Positions 26,947 through 32,840 of a DNA stretch of 32,840 nt are shown one piece after another (the stretch's first letter is position 1; the number at the start of each line of letters is the position of its first letter). Below the pieces are notes generated by a model. That model did not search any database. It saw only the letters and a list, made by a program, of their open reading frames with translations, and was not told the origin of the DNA. This DNA comes from an uncultured Oscillospiraceae bacterium. Its GTDB lineage: Bacteria; Bacillota; Clostridia; Oscillospirales; Oscillospiraceae. The stretch is taken from assembly GCA_900759385.1 (NCBI GenBank), contig CAAEUZ010000032.1:1-32840 (forward strand), given 5' to 3'. A program made the translations under genes and the position numbers.

Positions 26947-27540
26947 TTGAGCCACGCCGCCGTCATCATGACAAGGCCGGGCCCGCTGACGGGCCTGGCC
27001 GGGGCGATATGGGCGCTGTTTGCCCGCATCAAAGAGGAGCCCGCGCCGGCAAAGCCGGAGGTACGTGAGCGCGCCGCGCTGCTGCTGGACCGGCACGGGG
27101 ACAGCGTGCTGCGCTGTGCCTATGCCTACATGCACAACATGGCCGATGCCGAGGAGGTGCTCCAGGACACGCTGGTGCAGTACCTGAAGGCCGCGCCGCA
27201 GCTGACGGACGCCGCGCACGAGCGAGCCTGGCTGCTGCACGTGGCGGCCAACCTGAGCAAAAACCGTCTCAAATACAGCGCCGCCCACGGCACGGATGAG
27301 CTGAGCGAAGAGCTGGCGGCCGAGGGCCGCGAGGACCTCTCCTTTGTCTGGGAGGCGGTAAAGAGCCTGCCGGAGAGCTGCCGGGAGGCGGTGCATCTCT
27401 TTTACTGCGAGGGGTTGAGCACCGCGCAGATCGCACAGATACTCGGGCGCAGCGAGACGGCCGTGCGCTCGGCGCTGCACCGGGGGCGCGGGAAGCTCAG
27501 GGAGATACTGCGGGAGGACTACGATTTTGAAATACGCTGA
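26947..27540 (+). CDS. ECF-type RNA polymerase sigma factor
   Basis: The 197-residue protein has a sigma-2 region at about 40-115 (with D-A-E-E-V-L-Q-D-T-L) and a sigma-4 helix-turn-helix at about 135-190 (L-P-E-S-C-R-E-A-V and I-A-Q-I-L-G-R-S-E-T-A-V-R). This is the two-domain layout of extracytoplasmic-function sigma factors. The TTG at 26947 is preferred since GAGAGGTGG lies six to eight bases upstream; an ATG at 26968 has no such site. The N-terminal 38 residues are not part of the family core. It sits between a lipoprotein and a membrane protein with a cytosolic head, overlapping the latter by 14 bases. That is the classic sigma/anti-sigma arrangement. Confidence 0.9.
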   Translation: MSHAAVIMTRPGPLTGLAGAIWALFARIKEEPAPAKPEVRERAALLLDRHGDSVLRCAYAYMHNMADAEEVLQDTLVQYLKAAPQLTDAAHERAWLLHVAANLSKNRLKYSAAHGTDELSEELAAEGREDLSFVWEAVKSLPESCREAVHLFYCEGLSTAQIAQILGRSETAVRSALHRGRGKLREILREDYDFEIR

Positions 27541-28126
27541 GCTTATGGATAGAATAGAGCTTACGCCGGAGATGCGCGAGCGCGTCCTGGCCAACGTGGA
27601 GCATGAGCTGCAGGGCAGGAGTGCAAGGCGGCCGTTTGCGCTGCGGCGCGTCCTGGCCCTGGCCGCCTGCCTGGCCCTGGTTATTGCCGCCTCCGTGGCG
27701 CTGCCGCCGCTGGCGTACCCGGACGTGGAGTCCCGGCCGGGTATAGAGGCCGTCCGGGACGTCTCGGAGCTCTCGGACGCGGTGGGCTTTGAGGTGCGCG
27801 AGCCGGCCGGCCTGCCCTTTGAGGTGGAGACGGCGGAATACGTGGACTACAGCGGCCTGGCGCAGATAACCTGCTCCGGAGAGGGCGAGAGCGCCGTCTA
27901 CCGCAAGGCGGAGGGGACGGACAGCGTGAGCGGCGATTACAGCCAGTACGAGGCCGTCGCGCATCTTGCTGTCTCCGGTGTGACCGTCACCGTCAAAGGC
28001 GGGGCGGAGGACGAATACACTCTGGCCGAGTGGACAAAGGACGGCTTTTCCTATTCGCTGTCCCTGACGGTGCCGCTGAGCTCCGGGGAGTGGACGGCCC
28101 TGCTGGAGGCCAATATTGATGCGTGA
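27527..28126 (+). CDS. anti-sigma-like membrane protein with DUF4367-like sensor
   Basis: The 199-residue protein has a short cytosolic head of about 40 residues, one membrane helix at about 42-64, and an extracytoplasmic domain at 65-199. The last part repeats the domain of the lipoprotein encoded at 26416-26919. The head has no zinc-binding H-x-x-x-C-x-x-C motif, so it is not a ZAS-type anti-sigma. The TTG at 27527 has GGGAGG nine bases upstream and overlaps the sigma gene by 14 bases; an ATG at 27545 is the alternative. Translation coupling and topology argue for an anti-sigma that releases the sigma factor upon an outside signal. The sigma-binding role is inferred, as no known sigma-binding motif is visible. 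Confidence 0.78.
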   Translation: MKYAELMDRIELTPEMRERVLANVEHELQGRSARRPFALRRVLALAACLALVIAASVALPPLAYPDVESRPGIEAVRDVSELSDAVGFEVREPAGLPFEVETAEYVDYSGLAQITCSGEGESAVYRKAEGTDSVSGDYSQYEAVAHLAVSGVTVTVKGGAEDEYTLAEWTKDGFSYSLSLTVPLSSGEWTALLEANIDA

Positions 28127-28132
28127 ACATAA

Positions 28133-28167
28133 AAGCGGCCATCCGTCCGGCGGACGGGTGGCCGCTT
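28133..28167. terminator. bidirectional terminator
   Basis: A 16-bp stem with one G-T pair (28133-28148 with 28152-28167) around GGC. Plus-strand continuation is AATATAC and minus-strand continuation is TTATG, so the T tracts are moderate. It serves the sigma operon and the converging pyridoxamine kinase. Confidence 0.85.
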
Positions 28168-28197
28168 AATATACATTCAGGGGGCCGGCGAGGCCGG

Positions 28198-29067
28198 TCA
28201 GCGGAATATGGCCTCCACCCGGCGCATGTAGTTTGGCAGGGCGCCCTCAAAGTCCACGCCGTAGGGGCGCGGGGTGCTGCGCAGGTAGGTGCGCGCGATG
28301 CTCTCCTGCACCAGGGCGCTGGCGGCGTCAAGCGCGTCGCCTATGCCGGCGCCGCGGACCAGCAGGGCGGCCATGGCGCTGGCGAATATGTCGCCCGTGC
28401 CGTAAAACATGCCGGGCAGGGCCTCGCTCATCGCGCTGCGCTCCTCGCCGGTGTCGCGGTCACGCACCACCGTGCCGATGAGCCCCTCCGCCGGGTGGAC
28501 GCCCGTGATGGCCACATAGCGCCCGGCGTGGCGCTCCAGCCCGTCGAAGAGCCGCTCTATATAGTCGTGGGAGTGCGGGGCGGGGGAGTACTCCACGCCG
28601 GAGAGCAGCGCGGCCTCCGTGACGTTGGGGGTTATCACGTCCGCCCGGGCGCACAGGCGCCGGAAGGCCTCCGTCATGCCCTCGCCCAGGCCGGAGTAAT
28701 AGCGGCCGTTGTCGGCCATGGCCGGGTCGCAGATGACCAGCGTGTGTTCATTGGCGATGGTGCCGATAATCTCCTCCACCAGCAGGGCCTGTTCCGGCGA
28801 GGCCAGGTATCCCGAGTAAATGCCGTCGAAGTCCAGGTCCAGCGAGGCCCAGTGCCTGGCGATGGGCAGCATCTGGTCCGTGAGGTCGTGGAAAGTCCAG
28901 CCGGTGAACTCGCCCGTGTGCGTGCTCAAAATGGCCGTGGGTATGCAGGCGCACTCCACGCCCGTGGCGGACACCACGGGCAGGGCCACGGTGAGCGAGC
29001 ACTTGCCGAAACCGGAGACGTCGTTGACGGCGGCAATCCTCTTAAGTTTTTCAAGCTTAGCTTCCAT
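28198..29067 (-). CDS. pdxK: pyridoxamine/pyridoxal kinase
   Basis: This cytoplasmic kinase salvages vitamin B6 by phosphorylating pyridoxamine or pyridoxal with ATP. The 289-residue protein has the ribokinase-like start A-A-V-N-D-V-S-G-F-G-K-C-S-L. It carries the Y-S-G-Y-L region, D-P-A-M-A-D-N-G-R-Y-Y, T-P-N-V-T-E-A and the catalytic G-T-G-D-I-F-A-S-A near residue 240, whose Asp is the general base. The ATG at 29067 follows a -10 box at seven bases distance, with no Shine-Dalgarno site. An upstream in-frame TTG at 29103 would lie in the -35 box. It could be thiamine- or hydroxymethylpyrimidine-related, but the motifs fit PdxK/PdxY best. The symbol marks family, not a proven substrate. Confidence 0.92.
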   Translation of the reverse strand: MEAKLEKLKRIAAVNDVSGFGKCSLTVALPVVSATGVECACIPTAILSTHTGEFTGWTFHDLTDQMLPIARHWASLDLDFDGIYSGYLASPEQALLVEEIIGTIANEHTLVICDPAMADNGRYYSGLGEGMTEAFRRLCARADVITPNVTEAALLSGVEYSPAPHSHDYIERLFDGLERHAGRYVAITGVHPAEGLIGTVVRDRDTGEERSAMSEALPGMFYGTGDIFASAMAALLVRGAGIGDALDAASALVQESIARTYLRSTPRPYGVDFEGALPNYMRRVEAIFR

Positions 29068-29074
29068 GTGCGCT

Positions 29075-29103
29075 ATTTTAGCACGCTTTGCCCCGCCGTG
29101 CAA
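29075..29103 (-). promoter_or_regulatory. promoter of pdxK, probably leaderless
   Basis: On the minus strand TTGCAC (29103-29098) and TAAAAT (29080-29075) are 17 bases apart. The ATG starts eight bases after the -10, where transcription normally begins, so the message may have no leader. Confidence 0.55.
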
Positions 29104-29116
29104 GGCGGAGCGCTAC

Positions 29117-29146
29117 AAAAAAGAGGGAGCCGTCACGGCCCCCTCT
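29117..29146 (-). terminator. Rho-independent terminator of ftsH
   Basis: An 11-bp stem with one G-T pair (29122-29132 with 29136-29146) around TCA is followed on the minus strand by six T residues. It lies 17 bases past the ftsH stop. Confidence 0.92.
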
Positions 29147-29162
29147 GTCTGGATGAGTGCGT

Positions 29163-31022
29163 TCATGCTCCCTGGTTGAGTATTTCCATGAACTCGTCGC
29201 CGGTGATGGTCTCCTTCTCCAGGAGGTATCCGGCCAGGCGGTGCAGTTCGCTCTCGTTGGCCCTGAGGATGTCTATGGCCTTCTGGTGCTGCTTCCGGAC
29301 GAGCTCTATGACGGCGTCGTCTATCTCTCCGGCGGTCTTCTCGCTGCAGGCGAGCGAGCTGTCGCCGCCGAGGTATTTGTTGGACTGTATCTCCAGGGCG
29401 ACCATGTCGAACCTGTCGCTCATGCCGTAGCGCGTGAGCATGGCGCGAGCCAGCTTGGTGGCCTGCTCTATGTCGTTGCTCGCGCCGGTGGAGATGCTGC
29501 CGAAGACAACCTCCTCGGCGGCGCGGCCGCCTGTGAGGGTGGCGATCTTGTTTTCTATCTCCTCGCGGCTCATGAGCACACGGTCGCCCTCGTCCACCTG
29601 CATGGTATAGCCCAGCGCGCCGGAGGTGCGCGGGACGATGGTTATCTTCGTGACCGGGGCGCTCTCCGTCTGCCTGGCGGCCACCAGGGCGTGGCCGATC
29701 TCGTGGTATGCCACGGTGCGCTTGTCCTTCTCGCTGAGCACGGCGTTCTTGCGCTGTGCGCCGGCGATGACGGTCTCCACGCTCTCCTCCAAATCGCTCT
29801 GGTCCACTATCTGGCGCCCCATCTTGACGGCGCGCAGGGCCGCCTCGTTGATGATGTTGGCCAGCTCGGCGCCGGAAGCGCCGCTGGTGGCGCGGGCGAT
29901 GGCCCTGAGGTCAACGTTGTCGCTCATGCGCACTTCCTTGGCGTGGACCTTGAGTATGGCCTCGCGCCCGGCCAGGTCGGGCAGCTCCACGGGGATGCGC
30001 CGGTCAAAGCGGCCGGGGCGCAGCAGCGCGGGGTCAAGGCTCTCCGGCCGGTTGGTGGCGGCGAGGATGACCACGCCCTTGGTGGCGTCGAAGCCGTCCA
30101 TCTCGGCCAGCAGCTGGTTGAGCGTCTGCTCGCGCTCGTCGTTGCCGCCTATGCCGCCGCTGTCGCGCTTTTTGCCTATGGTGTCTATCTCGTCGATGAA
30201 CACGATGCAGGGCGCCTTCTCATTTGCCTGCTTGAAGAGGTCGCGGACCTTCGCCGCGCCCATGCCGACGAACATCTCCACAAATTCGCTGCCGGAGATG
30301 GAGAAGAAGGGCACATGTGCCTCGCCGGCGACGGCGCGGGCCAGCAGGGTCTTGCCGGTGCCCGGAGGGCCGACGAGCAGCGCGCCCTTGGGCAGCTTGG
30401 CGCCGATCTCGGCGTACTTCTGCGGGCTGTGCAGGAAGTCCACTATCTCCTTGAGGGCCTCCTTGGCCTCGTCCTGACCGGCCACGTCGGCGAAGGTCTT
30501 GCCCGTCTCGGTCTCGGCGTATATCTTGGCGCCGGACTTGCCGAAGCTCATGGCGGGCATGCCCTCTCCGCCGGTCATCTTCTTTATCATCGAGCTGTAG
30601 AACCAGGAGCCTATGCCGAGGATGATAACCATGGGCAGTATCCACGTGAGCAGGAAGCTCAGCAGGGGCGAGTTCTGCGTGGGGATCTCGTTGGCGTAGG
30701 TGACCTCGTTGGGCGCGTCCTCGATGCGGTCCACAAGGTTCAGATCAGGGAAAATGCCGGTCTTGTAAATCTGCTCGCTGCCGCTTTCGTCCGTGGCGAT
30801 GAAGACTATCTGCGACTCGGAGCCCTCGTAAGCTATCTCCTGCACCCGGCCTTCCTCGAGCATGCTGAGGAAGGTGTTGTAGCCGACCTCCGTCACCTGG
30901 CGCTGCATCAGGGAGGGGAAGAGCAGCGCGTTGAGCAGTATGAGTATCAGCAGGGCGATAACGTAGTAGAACGCTATGTTTCTTCTGGGCTTGCGCTTGT
31001 CGTTATTGGGTTCGCTTATCAT
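29163..31022 (-). CDS. ftsH: ATP-dependent zinc metalloprotease FtsH
   Basis: FtsH is a membrane-bound AAA+ protease that degrades membrane and short-lived cytosolic proteins. The 619-residue protein has helix 1 at about 17-36, a short extracytoplasmic domain, and helix 2 at about 119-141. The AAA domain has Walker A G-P-P-G-T-G-K-T at 218-225 and Walker B F-I-D-E at 275-278. The protease site has H-E-I-G-H at 440-444 and a third ligand, probably Asp517. The usual motif is H-E-A-G-H; the Ile is a tolerated change in the variable position. The ATG at 31022 has AGAGAGGT eight bases upstream. It stands alone between terminators, divergent from the serpin gene. Confidence 0.98.
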   Translation of the reverse strand: MISEPNNDKRKPRRNIAFYYVIALLILILLNALLFPSLMQRQVTEVGYNTFLSMLEEGRVQEIAYEGSESQIVFIATDESGSEQIYKTGIFPDLNLVDRIEDAPNEVTYANEIPTQNSPLLSFLLTWILPMVIILGIGSWFYSSMIKKMTGGEGMPAMSFGKSGAKIYAETETGKTFADVAGQDEAKEALKEIVDFLHSPQKYAEIGAKLPKGALLVGPPGTGKTLLARAVAGEAHVPFFSISGSEFVEMFVGMGAAKVRDLFKQANEKAPCIVFIDEIDTIGKKRDSGGIGGNDEREQTLNQLLAEMDGFDATKGVVILAATNRPESLDPALLRPGRFDRRIPVELPDLAGREAILKVHAKEVRMSDNVDLRAIARATSGASGAELANIINEAALRAVKMGRQIVDQSDLEESVETVIAGAQRKNAVLSEKDKRTVAYHEIGHALVAARQTESAPVTKITIVPRTSGALGYTMQVDEGDRVLMSREEIENKIATLTGGRAAEEVVFGSISTGASNDIEQATKLARAMLTRYGMSDRFDMVALEIQSNKYLGGDSSLACSEKTAGEIDDAVIELVRKQHQKAIDILRANESELHRLAGYLLEKETITGDEFMEILNQGA

Positions 31023-31093
31023 AGGCGTTTACCTCTCTCTTTTTTGTGTTCCACAATAATTCTAAACCTGTAACGTCCGCCGTTCCACGGACA

Positions 31094-31120
31094 CTTTTTG
31101 AACAAAAAGGGAACTTTTTG
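31094..31120. repeat. CTTTTTG/CAAAAAG alternating repeat
   Basis: CTTTTTG (31094-31100), CAAAAAG (31103-31109) and CTTTTTG (31114-31120) occur in a row in the ftsH/serpin divergent gap. The middle copy can pair with either neighbour, so two exclusive hairpins are possible. It may be an operator pair or an RNA switch for the serpin leader. Confidence 0.45.
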
Positions 31121-31165
31121 TGAACAGCGGCGTCTGAAAAACACTATGGAAGGGAGGCACTGAGA

Positions 31166-32368
31166 ATGAAGAAACTGTCTTTGCTCCTGGCCCTGGCCCT
31201 GCTGCTCAGCCTGGCGGGCTGCGGGAGCACGGATACGGGCCTGCTGGAGGGCGTGACGCCCGCGGGGGCGGGAGATGCTGCGGATGCGGCGCAGCCGGCC
31301 GCGGAGTTCACGGCGAAGCTGTTCAATGAGGCCTATGACGGCGGGGATGCGCTCATCTCGCCGGTGAGCGTGCTGGCAGCGCTGGCCATGGCGGAGGCCG
31401 GGGCGCGCGGCGAGACCCTGGCGCAGATGGAGGAGGCCTTCGGCGTGGATGCGGAGACCATGCGCCTGGCGCTCGCGGCGTACATGGGAGCCGTTGACGG
31501 CACGGAGGCCAAGATGGCCAACTCCATCTGGTTCCGCGACGACGGTACATTTGAGCCGGACCAGGACTTCCTGGCCGAGTGCGCGTCCTTTGCGGGGGCG
31601 GACATTTTCGCGCGGGAGTTCAACGACGCCGCCTGCCGTGAAATAAACTCCTGGGTCAGCGAACACACGGACGGCATGATAGAGGATATACTCGGTGAGA
31701 TACCATCCGACGCGGTCATGTATCTGGTGAACGCCCTGGCCTTTGAGGCGGACTGGGCGAGCGAGTACCAGGAACATCAGGTGCGTGACGGCGTGTTCCA
31801 CGCCGAAGACGGGGACAAAACCGCGCAGATGATGTACGGCGACGAGCAGACCTATCTCAGCGGCGAGGGCTTCACCGGCTTCATGAAGCCGTACAAGGGC
31901 GGACGCTACGCCTTCGCGGCGCTGCTGCCGGACGAGGGCGTGGGGCTCGACGGGCTTGTGTCCTCGCTCAGCGGCGAGGCGATCAGCTCCATGCTGGCAA
32001 ACGCCGAGGGTGCGGCGGTGGAGACCGCTATGCCCAGCTTCAGCAGCGAGTACGATGCGGAGCTGAGCGGCACGCTCAAGGCGCTGGGTATGGCCGACGC
32101 CTTTGACGGGGAGCGCGCCGATTTCACCGGCATGGGGCACTCAACGCTGGGCAATATCTACATAAACCGGGTTCTGCACAAGACCTTCATCGACGTGACG
32201 CCCCTCGGCACACGAGCGGGCGCGGCCACGGTGGTGGAGATGAACGCAGAGGGCGGTATGCTGGCGGAAAAAAGCGTGATACTCGACCGGCCGTTCCTCT
32301 ATATGATAGTCGATACGCAGTACAACATCCCCCTCTTCATCGGCGCCATGACCGGAGAGGGGCTGTAA
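31166..32368 (+). CDS. serpin-family protease-inhibitor lipoprotein
   Basis: The 400-residue protein has a lipobox L-S-L-A-G-C with Cys19 and then a full serpin fold. Visible family marks are S-P-V-S-V-L-A-A-L-A-M near the first helices, N-S-I-W-F-R, and the E-A-D-W region. The hinge starts at Gly348 (G-T-R-A-G-A-A-T), and the closing strand reads D-R-P-F-L-Y. The small residues of the hinge fit an inhibitory serpin. The scissile bond should lie near Glu362, but the loop is about three residues longer than in alpha-1-antitrypsin, so P1 is uncertain. It would protect the surface against host or gut proteases. GGGAGG lies eight bases before the ATG. It diverges from ftsH. Confidence 0.92.
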   Translation: MKKLSLLLALALLLSLAGCGSTDTGLLEGVTPAGAGDAADAAQPAAEFTAKLFNEAYDGGDALISPVSVLAALAMAEAGARGETLAQMEEAFGVDAETMRLALAAYMGAVDGTEAKMANSIWFRDDGTFEPDQDFLAECASFAGADIFAREFNDAACREINSWVSEHTDGMIEDILGEIPSDAVMYLVNALAFEADWASEYQEHQVRDGVFHAEDGDKTAQMMYGDEQTYLSGEGFTGFMKPYKGGRYAFAALLPDEGVGLDGLVSSLSGEAISSMLANAEGAAVETAMPSFSSEYDAELSGTLKALGMADAFDGERADFTGMGHSTLGNIYINRVLHKTFIDVTPLGTRAGAATVVEMNAEGGMLAEKSVILDRPFLYMIVDTQYNIPLFIGAMTGEGL

Positions 32369-32374
32369 AGGAAA

Positions 32375-32416
32375 AAGCGTGAAAGAAGCTCCCGAAAGGG
32401 AGCTTCTTTCACGCTT
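32375..32416. terminator. shared bidirectional terminator, 19-bp stem
   Basis: A perfect 19-bp stem (32375-32393 with 32398-32416) with a GAAA loop on the plus strand. The minus strand continues into TTTTTCC and the plus strand into CTC. The stop codon and last codons of the XRE gene are inside its right arm. Confidence 0.9.
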
Positions 32417-32660
32417 CTCGGCTGTCCAGGCCGGCGAAGAACTCGTCGTAGGCGCAGCCGTATATTTTCCTCAGCTCTATCAGCACGCTGGCGCGGATGT
32501 TGAGTTCGCCGGACTCGTACTTGGCGTAGGTCGTGCGGCCTATGTCACAGCCGCGGCGCTGCAGCTCGGCGCAGAGCTTTTCCTGCGAGACGCCGCGCTC
32601 TGTCCGCAGGCGGCGCAGATTTGTGCCCATGTTCCGGTCGCGCCGTATTTTCTGCTCCAC
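32409..32660 (-). CDS. XRE-family helix-turn-helix regulator
   Basis: This 83-residue DNA-binding protein is a single XRE/Cro-type domain. It begins with basic residues, then has L-R-R-L-R-T-E-R-G-V-S-Q-E-K-L at about 15-29 (helices 1-2). The recognition region I-G-R-T-T-Y-A-K-Y-E-S-G-E follows at about 40-52, then the closing helices R-A-S-V-L-I-E-L-R-K-I-Y. The GTG at 32660 has AGGTGAG close upstream; an inner ATG at 32630 has no such site. Family members of this size are often autorepressors. Several inverted repeats lie in the divergent region upstream and are candidate operators. Regulation of the serpin is not implied, since that gene converges on it. Confidence 0.92.
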   Translation of the reverse strand: MEQKIRRDRNMGTNLRRLRTERGVSQEKLCAELQRRGCDIGRTTYAKYESGELNIRASVLIELRKIYGCAYDEFFAGLDSREA

Positions 32661-32678
32661 GCCCTCACCTCGCTGCCC

Positions 32679-32751
32679 TGACCAGTATTGGTTGCAATTT
32701 TCTTTATCATATGCTGATATGAGAGAAAATATTGACCGCTATATTGGTCAA
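32679..32751. promoter_or_regulatory. divergent region with three inverted repeats
   Basis: Site 1: ACCA (32681-32684) and TGGT (32689-32692), within TGACC-N4-TTGGT. Site 2: TCATAT (32707-32712) and ATATGA (32717-32722). Site 3: TTGACC (32732-32737) and GGTCAA (32746-32751). Sites 1 and 3 share TGACC and TTGGT ends with different spacing. They lie between the XRE gene and the truncated rightward reading frame, where an autoregulator would bind. Confidence 0.55.
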
Positions 32752-32780
32752 AAAGGAGCTGGGATGCGCGCGGAGGAGGC

Positions 32781-32840
32781 GTGAGGGGCGCGTTTTGGGG
32801 CGGGCGCATACAATGGCTACAGGGCGGCGGGGCTGTGCAC
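32781..32840 (+). CDS. possible gene start cut by the window end
   Basis: From the GTG at 32781, a frame of 20 codons runs open to the last base. GGAGGAGG lies five bases upstream, and the frame overlaps the stop of a six-codon frame that begins at 32764 behind AAAGGAGC. The translation is Gly/Trp-rich. It is too short to recognise or to be sure it is real. Confidence 0.28.
   Translation, partial: MRGAFWGGRIQWLQGGGAVH

Noticed and set aside
29157..31073. 638-codon plus-strand frame opposite ftsH
   Set aside because: The minus strand encodes an intact FtsH with all catalytic motifs; the plus-strand translation is low-complexity.

Overview
The window looks like chromosomal DNA from a GC-rich, low-oxygen Firmicute, most likely a gut clostridium of the Oscillospiraceae type. 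Supporting signs are a CIRCE-controlled hrcA-grpE-dnaK-dnaJ cluster, a Noc-type ParB protein, sigma-A promoters with 17-base spacers, strong Shine-Dalgarno sites, a fused NfnA/NfnB-like flavoprotein, a small 2[4Fe-4S] ferredoxin and many lipobox lipoproteins. No oxygen-dependent enzyme was seen. No rRNA, tRNA, CRISPR array, phage or insertion sequence was recognised. The assignment to a group is inference.

Layout. 1-3356 (+): two sugar ABC permeases and malQ, the distal part of a maltodextrin-type operon that continues upstream of the window. 3370-4901 (+): two membrane proteins of unknown function, one with a cysteine-rich DUF3795-like head. 4907-6061 (-): noc and a DUF378 protein. 6062-6425: the only gene-free stretch above 300 bases. 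It holds a possible small RNA (promoter-like boxes, hairpin, terminator) and the htrA terminator. 6426-12632 (-): an envelope block of membrane-anchored HtrA protease, an OmpR-type response regulator with its sensor kinase, and a coupled pair of lipoproteins (PstS-like and WG-repeat).

12745-17772 (+): heat-shock operon hrcA-grpE-dnaK-dnaJ with promoter, CIRCE and two strong hairpins between dnaK and dnaJ. 17805-20219 (+): NfnAB-like fusion. 20319-21149 (+): lipoprotein. 21236-24169 (-): DUF2798 protein and a two-AAA Clp ATPase without the middle domain. 24353-26321 (+): ferredoxin, then trmN6 and rsmI RNA methyltransferases. 26416-28167 (+): lipoprotein, ECF sigma factor and anti-sigma-like protein; the lipoprotein and the anti-sigma share their extracytoplasmic domain. 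28198-31022 (-): pyridoxamine kinase with a possibly leaderless mRNA, and ftsH. 31166-32840: serpin lipoprotein, XRE regulator, and a divergent region with inverted repeats before a gene cut by the window end.

The common thread is protein quality control and envelope surveillance: DnaK/DnaJ/GrpE/HrcA, Clp, FtsH, HtrA, a serpin, a two-component system and a sigma/anti-sigma pair lie within 26 kb. Most genes are ordinary core genes. The least ordinary elements are the sigma/anti-sigma/lipoprotein trio, the Clp protein without its middle domain, the orphan transcript candidate near 6.2 kb and the serpin/XRE end. Coordinates for starts were chosen from ribosome-binding-site spacing and family N-termini.
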